From positions 1 through 64,000 of the forward strand of contig JBASOJ010000079.1 in NCBI GenBank assembly GCA_049658145.1: a DNA stretch of 64,000 nt, read 5' to 3'. The notes below the pieces were generated by a model. The model saw only the letters and a program-made list of their open reading frames with translations. It was not told the origin of the DNA and ran no database searches. The DNA is from UBA6100 sp049658145 (GTDB lineage Bacteria; Actinomycetota; Coriobacteriia; Anaerosomatales; Anaerosomataceae). The position numbers and the translations under genes are program-made. Shown here piece by piece: positions 25,761-33,727 of this stretch (its first letter is position 1; every line of letters begins with the position of its first letter).

Positions 25761-25871
25761 GGGGGAGCTCCTCTCGCTGACGGCCCGCCGGAAGATGAGG
25801 CGAACGGATGCGAGGAGAGGATAAGCGCAACGGGCAGGGCGCAGGGCGCTCAGGAGGTCGACGGACGGCCC

Positions 25872-25911
25872 TGCCAGACTAAGCGCAAGACCATTTGCAC
25901 TAACTCTGGCA
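25872..25911. repeat. Palindromic right end of the IS
   Basis: TGCCAGACTAAGCGCAAG (25872-25889) and TTGCACTAACTCTGGCA (25895-25911) are imperfect inverted copies, separated by five bases. The inner copy points the same way as the left inverted repeat. It may be a leftover of a tandem IS end. Confidence 0.6.
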
Positions 25912-25943
25912 ATTCAGGATCATGGAACGAGCGGCGATCTAGA

Positions 25944-25972
25944 TTGTCGCGTGTCACGCCCCGTGCTATGAT
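25944..25972 (+). promoter_or_regulatory. rpmE promoter
   Basis: TTGTCG (25944-25949), a 17-base spacer and TATGAT (25967-25972) form a good promoter. TGC directly before the -10 box makes it an extended -10 type. It starts only 33 bases beyond the IS right end, so the insertion did not remove it. Confidence 0.7.
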
Positions 25973-26029
25973 TCGCGGGCTGTCCTCAGCTCCTGGTCGG
26001 AAACCAGGGGCGCCCTAGCGGAGGTAATC

Positions 26030-26428
26030 ATGCGTACCGGTATCCATCCTGACTACGTCGAGTGCAAGGTCACCTGCTCCTGCGGTGAGACCTTCCAGAC
26101 TCGCTCGACCAAGTCCGAACTCCACGTCGAGCTCTGCTCCAAGTGCCACCCCTTCTTCACCGGCACCCAGAAGCTCGTCGACTCTGGCGGACGCGTCCAG
26201 CGCTTCGCCGACAAGTTCGGCAATGCGGCCGCCGTGGTTGCCGAGAAGGAGGCCGCGGCTCGCGAGGCGCGCCAGAAGGCCGCCGAAGAGGCCGCGCTCG
26301 CCGCTCGTGAGGAGAAGGCGAAGAAGGACTCCACCAAGGCCGATCGTGCCGCCAAGGTCGAGGTCGAGGCCGCCGTCGAGAGTGGCGAGGCCGTGGCTGA
26401 CGTGGTCGAAGAGGCCGCCGCCGAGTAG
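26030..26428 (+). CDS. rpmE: Ribosomal protein bL31 with long C-terminal extension
   Basis: The first ~65 residues are a zinc-type bL31: MRTGIHPDYVECKVTCSCGE followed by LCSKCHPFFTG, with zinc ligands Cys16/18/36/39. The family usually ends near residue 70. Here about 65 more residues follow, almost entirely Ala, Glu, Lys and Val and probably helical or disordered, starting basic/mixed and finishing acidic (VADVVEEAAAE). The ATG follows GGAGGT. The tail is in a single open frame with normal codon usage, so it is not a frameshift artefact. Confidence 0.95.
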   Translation: MRTGIHPDYVECKVTCSCGETFQTRSTKSELHVELCSKCHPFFTGTQKLVDSGGRVQRFADKFGNAAAVVAEKEAAAREARQKAAEEAALAAREEKAKKDSTKADRAAKVEVEAAVESGEAVADVVEEAAAE

Positions 26429-26453
26429 TCAGCACGGTTGCCCGATACGCTGC

Positions 26454-26459
26454 TATCAT
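26454..26459 (+). promoter_or_regulatory. Extended -10 element upstream of thyX
   Basis: TGC-TATCAT (TATCAT at 26454-26459) lies just before the hairpin at 26463-26487 and would start a transcript about 45 bases ahead of thyX. No -35 box is evident, which is usual for extended -10 promoters. Confidence 0.45.
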
Positions 26460-26462
26460 CAC

Positions 26463-26487
26463 AGAAGGCGGGGAAGCCCCGCCTTCT
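26463..26487 (+). terminator. Strong hairpin between rpmE and thyX
   Basis: AGAAGGCGGGG and CCCCGCCTTCT form a perfect 11-bp stem with an AAG loop. Only CGTGTT follows, so the U-tract is poor. It either ends the rpmE transcript or, if thyX starts from the TATCAT just upstream, forms the first structure of the thyX leader. Confidence 0.5.
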
Positions 26488-26508
26488 CGTGTTATGGAGG
26501 ACCCGTCC

Positions 26509-27192
26509 TTGGATGTCAGGCTGCTCAACCACACGCCCGATCCCGAGCGCGCCATCGCCGCCGCAGCGCGGCTATGCTACGCACCGGTCGGCGCCGCCGA
26601 GCTGCTCGAGGCGATGTCGGATGAGGCCGTTCGCAAGGTGCTCAAGACCATCATCACCTCGGGGCACACCTCGGCGCTCGAGCATGCGAGCTACACGTTC
26701 GCGGTCGACGGGGTGAGCCGGGCGCTCACGCATCAACTCGTGCGCCATCGCCTGGCGAGCTACAACCAGCAGTCACAGCGCTATGTGACGTATGCCGAGG
26801 AGCCGTCGTTCGTGGTGCCCCCGGCGGTCGCGAACGATCCGGCGGCGACCGAAGCGTACGGGGTGGCCACCCGGGCCGCGTTCGAGGCGTATCGCGCCTT
26901 GCTGGATGCCGGCATCCCCGCAGAGGATGCGCGCTACCTGCTCCCGAACGCGATGGAGACGAAGATCGTCGTCACCATGAACGTTCGCGAGCTGCTCCAC
27001 TTCTTCGAACTGCGCTGCTGCAAGCGGGCTCAGTGGGAGATTCGCGACCTTGCGCTCGTGATGCTCGACCTCGCCGAGCCCACTGCTCCGTACATCTTCA
27101 TGGACGCCGGGGCCTCGTGCCGGCGGGGTCCGTGCCGCGAGGGCAAGATGACCTGCAACGATCCGTACCCGAAGGCCCCGAAGCGGGAGTAG
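26509..27192 (+). CDS. thyX: Flavin-dependent thymidylate synthase
   Basis: ThyX makes dTMP from dUMP using methylenetetrahydrofolate and reduced FAD. The 227-residue protein has the exact signature RHRxxSxNxxSxR as RHRLASYNQQSQR. I chose TTG at 26509 because GGAGG (26496-26500) lies eight bases before it and the product begins LDVRLLNHTPDPE, as family members do. The ATG at 26494 overlaps that ribosome site and adds five residues. A Cys-rich C terminus (CRRGPCREGKMTC) is unusual. glyA and dCMP deaminase in this window supply folate and dUMP. Confidence 0.95.
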   Translation: MDVRLLNHTPDPERAIAAAARLCYAPVGAAELLEAMSDEAVRKVLKTIITSGHTSALEHASYTFAVDGVSRALTHQLVRHRLASYNQQSQRYVTYAEEPSFVVPPAVANDPAATEAYGVATRAAFEAYRALLDAGIPAEDARYLLPNAMETKIVVTMNVRELLHFFELRCCKRAQWEIRDLALVMLDLAEPTAPYIFMDAGASCRRGPCREGKMTCNDPYPKAPKRE

Positions 27193-27194
27193 CG

Positions 27195-28193
27195 ATGTCA
27201 GAGACCAACACGCACGACGAGTGCGCGGTACGCCCCACACACATCGGGGGGCAGGCACTGCTCGAGGGCATAATGATGCGCGGCAAGTACAACTGGGCTG
27301 TCGCGGTGCGTGAGCCCTCCGGTGAGATCTACACCGAAGAGCACGACCTCATCTCGGCTAAGGACAGGCACGCCTGGCTGAAGTGGCCGATCATCCGTGG
27401 CATTTGGGGCTTCTACGAGACGATGGCGCTCGCCATCAAGGCCTTCGGCATCTCCGCGGAGCACGCGGGCGAGACCGAGGAGGAGCAGCTCACCTCCAAG
27501 GAGATCGGCTTCACGATGCTCCTCGGCGTCGGCCTCGCGGTGGGGCTGTTCGTCGTGTTGCCCGCCGTGCTGACGAATCTCGTCGTGGACTCGCTCGAGC
27601 ATCCGTTCACCTGGAATGTGGTCGATGGCGTCCTGCGCCTCGTGGCGTTCTTCCTCTACATCTGGGCGGTGAGCCGCCTCAAGGAGATCCACCGCGTCTT
27701 CGCGTATCACGGTGCCGAGCACAAGACGATCCATGCGTACGAGCGCGGTCTGCCCCTCGATGCGGCTACGATCCAGCGTTTCGGCACGCTGCATGTGCGT
27801 TGCGGAACGTCGTTCCTACTCATGGTCATGGTGGTCGCCATCGTCGTGTTCTCGCTCTTCCCGGGCAAGGCGATCCTCGCCGCGTGGGGGGTCAGCGGCG
27901 GCGGGTGGGTGCTGCCCTTCAACATCGTCACGCGCATCATGCTGCTCCCGCTCATCGCGGGAATCGCCTACGAGATCACCGTGAAGTGGGCGGGGAGTCG
28001 TCCCGACAATCCGCTCGTGAAGGTACTGCTCTGGCCCGGCCTGCAGATGCAGCGGCTCACCACCGCGCCGCCCGATGACAGCATGGTCGAGATCGCCGTG
28101 GCGGCGATGAGCCTCGTTGTGGTGCGCGAGGAGGCCGAGGCGGAGGCACGCGGCGAGGCTCCCGCGTGTGTGCCCGAACCGATCGACCTGTGA
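27195..28193 (+). CDS. yqhQ: YqhQ-like DUF1385 membrane protein
   Basis: The 332-residue protein has the DUF1385 core: GGQALLEGIMMRG near the N terminus, RGxxGFYETMALAIKA, then VFAYHGAEHKTIHAYE and FGTLHVRCGTSFLL. There are four or five membrane segments. The function is unknown; the gene is typically found next to prfA and prmC, as here. The start ATG at 27195 is two bases after the thyX stop. An upstream in-frame extension lies inside thyX and was rejected. Confidence 0.93.
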   Translation: MSETNTHDECAVRPTHIGGQALLEGIMMRGKYNWAVAVREPSGEIYTEEHDLISAKDRHAWLKWPIIRGIWGFYETMALAIKAFGISAEHAGETEEEQLTSKEIGFTMLLGVGLAVGLFVVLPAVLTNLVVDSLEHPFTWNVVDGVLRLVAFFLYIWAVSRLKEIHRVFAYHGAEHKTIHAYERGLPLDAATIQRFGTLHVRCGTSFLLMVMVVAIVVFSLFPGKAILAAWGVSGGGWVLPFNIVTRIMLLPLIAGIAYEITVKWAGSRPDNPLVKVLLWPGLQMQRLTTAPPDDSMVEIAVAAMSLVVVREEAEAEARGEAPACVPEPIDL

Positions 28194-28205
28194 GGACGAA
28201 TCACC

Positions 28206-29273
28206 ATGCGTGAGAAGCTCCAGTCCATACTCTCGACCTACGACGAGATCACCGCAAAGCTCTCCGATCAGGCGGTCCTGAACGACCAGAAAGAGTACGC
28301 TCGCCTCGCCAAAGAGCATTCAGGTATGACGCAACTCGCCGCGAAGATCCGCGAGTACTTCGTCGTGCTCGACGGTATCGCTGACGCGAAGGAGATCCTG
28401 CGCACCGAGTCCGATACCGAGATGAAGGACCTCGCTAAGGATGAACTCGATGAGCTCGAGGCGCGCGTGGAGCCGCTCGAAGAAGAGCTCAAGGTGATGA
28501 TGCTGCCGGCGGATCCGAACGACGAGAAGAATGTCATCGTGGAGATCCGCGCAGGCGCGGGTGGCGACGAGGCCGGCCTGTTCGCGGGCGACCTGTACCG
28601 TATGTACACGCGGTACGCGGAGACACAGCGGTGGAAGGTCGAGGAGATCGACGTCTCGGAGAACGAGGTCGGCGGCTACAAGGACGTCTCCTTCATGATC
28701 AAAGGCAAGGGCGTCTACTCCAAGATGAAGTTCGAGAGTGGCGTTCACCGCGTCCAGCGCGTGCCTGCCACCGAGAGTCAGGGGCGCATCCACACCTCCA
28801 CCGCCACGGTGGCTGTGCTTCCCGAGGCCGAGGACGTGGAGATCGAGATCAACCAGAGTGACCTGCGTATCGACGTGTACCGCTCGAGCGGCCCCGGCGG
28901 CCAGAGCGTGAACACCACCGACTCGGCGGTTCGGATCACACACCTGCCCACGGGCGTGGTCGTGCAGTCCCAGAACCAGAAGTCGCAGCTCCAGAACAAG
29001 GAGGCCGCGATGCGCGTGCTGCGTGCGCGTCTCTACGAGGCCGAGATGGAGCGCCAGCAGGCCGAGCTGGGCGCCGCCCGCAAGAGCCAGATAGGCAGCG
29101 GCGACCGCTCGGAGAAGATCCGCACGTACAACGTCCCCCAGGACCGCATCACCGACCATCGGATCGGGCTCACGGTGCACAACCTGCCCGGGGTGCTCAT
29201 GGGGGACCTCGATGCCCTGCTCGAGGGGTTGGCGGCCGCCGACCGTGCCGAGCGTCTGGCGGCGGTGGTCTAG
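28206..29273 (+). CDS. prfA: Peptide chain release factor 1
   Basis: RF1 reads UAA and UAG stop codons and triggers peptide release. The 355-residue protein carries the catalytic GGQ at 231-233 (in SGPGGQSVN) and the RVPATESQGRIHTS block with the PxT-type stop-reading motif (PAT). The TAG stop codons used often in this window fit the presence of RF1. The gene for the enzyme that methylates the GGQ glutamine, prmC, follows directly. Confidence 0.97.
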   Translation: MREKLQSILSTYDEITAKLSDQAVLNDQKEYARLAKEHSGMTQLAAKIREYFVVLDGIADAKEILRTESDTEMKDLAKDELDELEARVEPLEEELKVMMLPADPNDEKNVIVEIRAGAGGDEAGLFAGDLYRMYTRYAETQRWKVEEIDVSENEVGGYKDVSFMIKGKGVYSKMKFESGVHRVQRVPATESQGRIHTSTATVAVLPEAEDVEIEINQSDLRIDVYRSSGPGGQSVNTTDSAVRITHLPTGVVVQSQNQKSQLQNKEAAMRVLRARLYEAEMERQQAELGAARKSQIGSGDRSEKIRTYNVPQDRITDHRIGLTVHNLPGVLMGDLDALLEGLAAADRAERLAAVV

Positions 29274-30155
29274 TTGGCCGAGCGCGTCTGGACAGTCAAG
29301 GACGCGCTGGACTGGACCGTCGAGTTCCTCGGTCGCAAGAACGACGAGCATCCACGCCGCTCGGCAGAATGGCTCTTGTCTTCGGCGACCGGGCTGTCGC
29401 GCGTGGAACTCTACGCCTACCACGATCGCCCACTCTCGCCGGAGGAGCGCGCGCGCTACCGCGCGCTCGTAGCCAAGCGCGGCGAGGGCATGCCGCTCCA
29501 GTACGCCACCGGCGAGATGCCCTTCAGGCACCTGGTGGTCCACGTCGAGCCCGGCGTGTTCATCCCGCGGCCCGAGACCGAGGTGCTCGTGGACGTGGCT
29601 CTCGAGCACATCGCGGGCATGGCCGAGCCCCGGGTGATCGATCTGTGCACGGGGTCCGGTTGCGTCGCCGTGTCGATCGCGACCGAGCATCCGGATGCTC
29701 GCGTATGGGCGGTCGAACTCGGAAAGACGGCATTCGGTACCGCTTGTCGAAATGCGCTTCACGCGGGAGTGGCAGACAGGGTACAAGTAGTTCATGGAGA
29801 CCTTTTCGATCCGCTGCCGGCAGAGCTCCTCGGGACCATCGGCTTCATCGTGTCGAATCCCCCGTACGTCCCCAGCGCGGATCTCCCCGATCTGCCCGCC
29901 GAGGTTCTCGGCTTCGAGCCCCACGAGGCGCTCGATGGCGGCGCGGACGGGTTGGACGTCTTTCGCCGGATCGCCGACGGGGCCGGGCGCTGGCTCACAC
30001 CGGGCGGCGGGCTTGCGATCGAACTCGACAGCGGGCGGGTGGCGGATGCCGCGGCGCTCCTTGAAGCGGGATTTGAAGGTGTAATGGTCCGCAAGGACCT
30101 GACCGGACGTGACCGGCTCGTCTATGCACGGAAAGGTAGGGCGATGCAGCCATGA
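29274..30155 (+). CDS. prmC: Release factor glutamine methyltransferase
   Basis: This SAM-dependent enzyme methylates the GGQ glutamine of release factors. The 293-residue protein has an N-terminal helical domain, the SAM loop VIDLCTGSGCVAVSIA and the substrate motif NPPY (195-198). It starts with TTG immediately after the prfA stop, with no base between them, so translation is probably coupled. No ATG offers a better full-length start. Confidence 0.96.
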   Translation: MAERVWTVKDALDWTVEFLGRKNDEHPRRSAEWLLSSATGLSRVELYAYHDRPLSPEERARYRALVAKRGEGMPLQYATGEMPFRHLVVHVEPGVFIPRPETEVLVDVALEHIAGMAEPRVIDLCTGSGCVAVSIATEHPDARVWAVELGKTAFGTACRNALHAGVADRVQVVHGDLFDPLPAELLGTIGFIVSNPPYVPSADLPDLPAEVLGFEPHEALDGGADGLDVFRRIADGAGRWLTPGGGLAIELDSGRVADAAALLEAGFEGVMVRKDLTGRDRLVYARKGRAMQP

Positions 30156-30796
30156 ACAAGGTGATCCACATCGACCCCGAAAACCCCTCGGCGGAAGTCG
30201 TCAATCTCGCCGCCACGATCTTGAGGGACGGGGGCATCGTCGTGTTCCCGACCGAGACCGTGTATGGGATCGGCGCTTCCGCTACGTCGTGTCTGGGACC
30301 GCAGGAGATCATCGACATCAAGATGCGGCCCAAGAACAAGCCCCTGCCGTGGCTCGTCGAGAATGAGGCGGCACTCGACAAGTACGGCGTGGGGGCACCC
30401 GAGTACGCTCATCGGCTTGCCAAGGCGTTCTGGCCTGGCGCGCTCACCATCGTGGTGAAGGCGGCCGACATCGTCGCGCCCGAGTTCCGGGACGACCGCG
30501 GTGCGGTGGCACTGCGGTCGCCGGATCACGAACTCGTGCAGGAGCTCATCCGCGCCAGCGGCGCAGCGATCGTCACGACTTCGGCGAACACCTCCGGGCA
30601 GCCGGCGGCGGCCTCGTTTGATGAGCTCGAGGAGCGCATCATCGCTGCGGCCGACGTGACGCTCGACGGCGGCGAGACGCCGCACAAGCAGGCGTCCACG
30701 GTCGTGGATTGCACGGGTCCCAAGCCGATCGTGACGAGGATCGGGCCGGTCCCTGCCGAGGAGATCATGGCCGTTGCCGAAGGACTGGCGGTGTAG
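30152..30796 (+). CDS. tsaC: Threonylcarbamoyl-AMP synthase (Sua5/YrdC family)
   Basis: The enzyme makes threonylcarbamoyl-AMP for the t6A37 modification of ANN-decoding tRNAs. The 214-residue protein has VVFPTETVYGIGA, KMRPKNKPLPWLV and the core ending in TVVDCTG and a short C-terminal tail, as in the short YrdC form without a Sua5 domain. The ATG overlaps the prmC stop (ATGA). Confidence 0.94.
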   Translation: MNKVIHIDPENPSAEVVNLAATILRDGGIVVFPTETVYGIGASATSCLGPQEIIDIKMRPKNKPLPWLVENEAALDKYGVGAPEYAHRLAKAFWPGALTIVVKAADIVAPEFRDDRGAVALRSPDHELVQELIRASGAAIVTTSANTSGQPAAASFDELEERIIAAADVTLDGGETPHKQASTVVDCTGPKPIVTRIGPVPAEEIMAVAEGLAV

Positions 30797-30821
30797 GGCC
30801 GAACGGCCTTCACCGATACGC

Positions 30822-30864
30822 TACAATCTGCGGGAGGCGCCCGTCATCGGGCAGCCTCCCGCAG
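30822..30864 (+). promoter_or_regulatory. rpiB promoter and long leader hairpin
   Basis: TACAAT (30822-30827) is followed at once by a hairpin. The outer arms CTGCGGGAGGC (30828-30838) and GCCTCCCGCAG (30854-30864) pair perfectly; inner arms GCCCG and CGGGC close a TCAT loop, with a single bulged A. The 16-bp stem has no U-tract after it. It could terminate the tsaC transcript or protect the 5' end of rpiB mRNA. Confidence 0.6.
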
Positions 30865-30883
30865 CCTTCGTTAGGGGGAGTCC

Positions 30884-31330
30884 ATGCGCATCTATCTCGG
30901 CGCCGATCACGCCGGCTTCCAACTCAAGGAACACGTTCGCGAGACGCTCCGCGCGTTCGGCCACGAGGTGGTTGACGTGGGCACCAACGCCGAGGACTCG
31001 GTGGACTACCCGGACTACGCCCGGGAGGTCGCGCTCGCGGTCGGGAGCGGCGAAGCCGATCTCGGCGTTCTCGTGTGCGGGACCGGCCTCGGCATGGCGA
31101 TCGCCGCCAACAAGTTCCCCGGCGTGCGGGCGGTCCCGCTCTCGGACCCCGAGATGGCGCGCATGGCGCGGCGGCACAACAACGCGAACGTGATCACGCT
31201 GGCGGGCAGGTATCTCGAGCCGGCCCGGGCCGACGAGGTGCTCGAGGCCTTCCTTACCACCGAGTACGAGAACGGGCGTCACCAGCGCCGGATCGACAAG
31301 ATCACCGGGTTCGAGGATTGTCAGGCGTAA
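30884..31330 (+). CDS. rpiB: Ribose-5-phosphate isomerase B
   Basis: The enzyme interconverts ribose-5-phosphate and ribulose-5-phosphate. The 148-residue protein has the start MRIYLGADHAGFQLKE, the active-site Cys in VLVCGTGLGM and HNNANVITLAGR. The ATG at 30884 follows AGGGGGAG. glyA begins 15 bases downstream. Confidence 0.96.
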   Translation: MRIYLGADHAGFQLKEHVRETLRAFGHEVVDVGTNAEDSVDYPDYAREVALAVGSGEADLGVLVCGTGLGMAIAANKFPGVRAVPLSDPEMARMARRHNNANVITLAGRYLEPARADEVLEAFLTTEYENGRHQRRIDKITGFEDCQA

Positions 31331-31344
31331 CGGAAGGAACCGAG

Positions 31345-32589
31345 ATGGCGCTGCGCTACCTGCCCCAGTCCGATCCCGAGCTCGCGTCCGCGATCGATGC
31401 CGAGCTCGAACGGCAGCGGAACTCGATCGAACTCATCGCGTCGGAGAACTTCGTCTCGCTGGCGGTCCTCGAGGCCGCCGGCACGGTGCTGACCAACAAG
31501 TACGCCGAGGGCCTCCCCGGCAAGCGGTACTACGGCGGCTGCGAGCGCGTCGACGTCGTGGAGGATCTGGCGCGCGAGCGAGCCAAGGCGCTCTTCGGCG
31601 CCGAGCACGCCAACGTCCAGCCGCATGCGGGGGCGCCGGCCAATCTGGCAGCCTTCTACGCGTTCATGCAGCCCGGCGACACCTACCTCGGGATGAACCT
31701 CGCCATGGGCGGACACCTCACCCACGGGTCGCCGGTCAACTTCTCGGGCAAGTGGTTCAACGTCGTTCCGTACGGGCTCGGCCCCGATGAGCGCATCGAC
31801 TACGACGAGGTCGAGCGTCTGGCCAGGGAGCATCGGCCGAAGATGATCATCGCAGGCGCCTCGGCGTATCCGCGCGTCATCGACTTCGAGCGCTTCGCGT
31901 CGATCGCCACCGAGGTGGGCGCCAAGCTCATGGTGGACATGGCCCACATCGCCGGCCTGGTCGCCACCGGTGCGCACCCGTCGCCGGTGCCGTACGCCGA
32001 CGTGGTCACCTCCACCACGCACAAGACGCTCCGCGGCCCGCGCTCGGGCCTCATCCTGTGCAAAGCCGAGCACCAGGTGGCCATCGACAAGGCGGTCTTC
32101 CCCGGCCTCCAGGGCGGCCCGCTCGAGCACATCATCGCGGCCAAGGCGGTCGCGTTCCACGAGGCGGCCCAGCCGTCGTTCAAGACGTACATCGATGCTG
32201 TGATCGTGAACGCGCGCGTGATGGGCGAGGCGATGGTCGAGGGCGGCCTTCGGCTCGTCTCCGGCGGTACCGACAACCACCTCATGCTCGTCGACCTGCG
32301 CCCGGCGGAGGTCACCGGCAAGGACGCCGAGCGGTTGCTCGAGGACGTGGGCATCACGTGCAACAAGAACGCGATCCCCAACGATCCGGAGAGCCCGTTC
32401 GTGACGAGCGGTATCCGCGTGGGTTCGGCTGCCATCACCACTCGCGGTTTCAACGCCGACGAGGCGCGCGCGGTCGGTCGCCTCATCGCCGAGACGATCT
32501 TCAAGCGGGATGAGCCGGCGCGCCTCGAGGCCGTCAAGGCCGAGGTCGCCGAGCTGCTCGCCGCGCACCTGCTCTATCCGGAGCTCTAG
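31345..32589 (+). CDS. glyA: Serine hydroxymethyltransferase
   Basis: This PLP enzyme converts serine to glycine and charges tetrahydrofolate with a one-carbon unit. The 414-residue protein has NSIELIASENFVS, GKRYYGGCE and the PLP-lysine motif TSTTHKTLRGPR. The ATG at 31345 follows CGGAAGGAA. Its methylenetetrahydrofolate product is the carbon donor for ThyX. Confidence 0.97.
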   Translation: MALRYLPQSDPELASAIDAELERQRNSIELIASENFVSLAVLEAAGTVLTNKYAEGLPGKRYYGGCERVDVVEDLARERAKALFGAEHANVQPHAGAPANLAAFYAFMQPGDTYLGMNLAMGGHLTHGSPVNFSGKWFNVVPYGLGPDERIDYDEVERLAREHRPKMIIAGASAYPRVIDFERFASIATEVGAKLMVDMAHIAGLVATGAHPSPVPYADVVTSTTHKTLRGPRSGLILCKAEHQVAIDKAVFPGLQGGPLEHIIAAKAVAFHEAAQPSFKTYIDAVIVNARVMGEAMVEGGLRLVSGGTDNHLMLVDLRPAEVTGKDAERLLEDVGITCNKNAIPNDPESPFVTSGIRVGSAAITTRGFNADEARAVGRLIAETIFKRDEPARLEAVKAEVAELLAAHLLYPEL

Positions 32590-32605
32590 GTCAGGAGGCC
32601 ACGGC

Positions 32606-33253
32606 ATGACTCGTGATCCTAACTGGGAGAACGTCGTCGTCATCGACCACCCGCTGGTGCAGCACAAGCTGTCCATCCTGCGGGATGTGAAGACCGGCGC
32701 GAAGGAGTTTCGCGAGCTCGTCAAGGAGCTCGCCATGCTCGAGGCGTATGAGGCCACGCGCTCGTTCCAGCTGGCGGAGACGGTCGTGAACACGCCGATC
32801 ACTCCCACGGCCACCTACGTGCTCGCCGGGAAGAAAGTAGCGGTCATCCCGATCCTGCGGGCCGGACTCGGCATGGTCGAAGGGATCCTCGAGCTCATCC
32901 CGGCCGCCAAGGTCGGCCACGTCGGTCTGTACCGCGACCCCGAGACGCTTCAGCCGGTGGAGTACTACTGCAAGCTCCCCGAGGACATCGGCGAGCGTGA
33001 CGTGCTGATCGTCGACCCGATGCTGGCCACCGGTGGTTCGGCCGCCGCGGCCGTCCAGTTCCTCCGGGACCGTGGCGCCCGGGAGATCAACCTGCTGGTG
33101 CTGATCGCCGCGCCCGAGGGCATCGAGGAGCTCAATCGCGCCACCAGTGGCGTCACAATCTACACGTGCGCGGTCGACAGCCACCTCAACGATCACGGGT
33201 ACATCGTCCCCGGTCTGGGTGACGCGGGCGATCGCCTCTTCGGCACCAAGTAG
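32606..33253 (+). CDS. upp: Uracil phosphoribosyltransferase
   Basis: The enzyme salvages uracil to UMP with PRPP. The 215-residue protein has VIDHPLVQHKLSILRD, the PRPP loop VLIVDPMLATGGSAAAA and the uracil-binding C terminus YIVPGLGDAGDRLFGT. The ATG at 32606 has CAGGAGG upstream. The nucleotide-salvage theme continues with the next gene. Confidence 0.97.
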   Translation: MTRDPNWENVVVIDHPLVQHKLSILRDVKTGAKEFRELVKELAMLEAYEATRSFQLAETVVNTPITPTATYVLAGKKVAVIPILRAGLGMVEGILELIPAAKVGHVGLYRDPETLQPVEYYCKLPEDIGERDVLIVDPMLATGGSAAAAVQFLRDRGAREINLLVLIAAPEGIEELNRATSGVTIYTCAVDSHLNDHGYIVPGLGDAGDRLFGTK

Positions 33254-33268
33254 CCAAGGGAGGCACGC

Positions 33269-33727
33269 GTGTCCAGACCGTCGTGGGACGAGTACTTCAT
33301 GGCGATCACCGAGCAGGTGGCGCAGCGTGCCACCTGCACGCGCCGGCACATCGGCGCGGTGCTGGTGAAGGACAAGCGCATCCTCGCCACGGGGTACAAC
33401 GGCGTGCCGAGCGGGCTCGCGCACTGCGACGAGGTGGGGTGCCTGCGCGAGCAGCGGGGCATCCCCTCCGGCACGCAGCATGAGCTCTGCCGGGGGATCC
33501 ACGCCGAGCAGAACGCCGTGATCCAGGCGGCCCGGCACGGCATCGCGATCGACGGCGCCACGTGCTACTGCACGCATCAGCCATGCGTCTTGTGCGCCAA
33601 GATCCTCATCAACGCAGGCATCGTCGACATCGTCTACCGCGAGGCGTATCCCGACGAGCTCGCGACGGAGATGCTCGCCGAGGCGGGGATCACGCCCCGC
33701 CGGTTCGCTTCTGGTGAGGGCGCGTGA
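33269..33727 (+). CDS. dCMP deaminase
   Basis: This zinc deaminase (ComEB type) turns dCMP into dUMP, the ThyX substrate. The 152-residue protein has the zinc/catalytic motif GIHAEQNAV and PCVLCAK, plus extra Cys residues (EVGCLRE) found in the second zinc site of this family. The start is a GTG behind AAGGGAGG. Confidence 0.93.
   Translation: MSRPSWDEYFMAITEQVAQRATCTRRHIGAVLVKDKRILATGYNGVPSGLAHCDEVGCLREQRGIPSGTQHELCRGIHAEQNAVIQAARHGIAIDGATCYCTHQPCVLCAKILINAGIVDIVYREAYPDELATEMLAEAGITPRRFASGEGA

Larger units (their letters stand above)
24366..25911 (-). mobile_element. IS30-family insertion sequence
   Basis: The 1,546-bp span is bounded by inverted repeats: TGCCAGAGTAAGTGCAA (24366-24382) and TTGCACTAACTCTGGCA (25895-25911), which match at 16 of 17 positions. 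Inside is one intact transposase on the minus strand. The right end also contains a second, inverted copy (25872-25888), making a hairpin. No convincing target duplication was found (CTC on the left, ATT on the right). An alternative outer left end is 24176. Confidence 0.75.

Noticed and set aside
24176..25911. Repeated AGTAAGTGCAAG motifs considered as a CRISPR array
   Set aside because: The spacing is irregular, copies occur in both orientations, and they flank a transposase; they are IS ends.
24255..26000. Prophage or integrative element around the IS
   Set aside because: No integrase, attachment repeats, phage structural or conjugation genes are present; only a single IS is supported.
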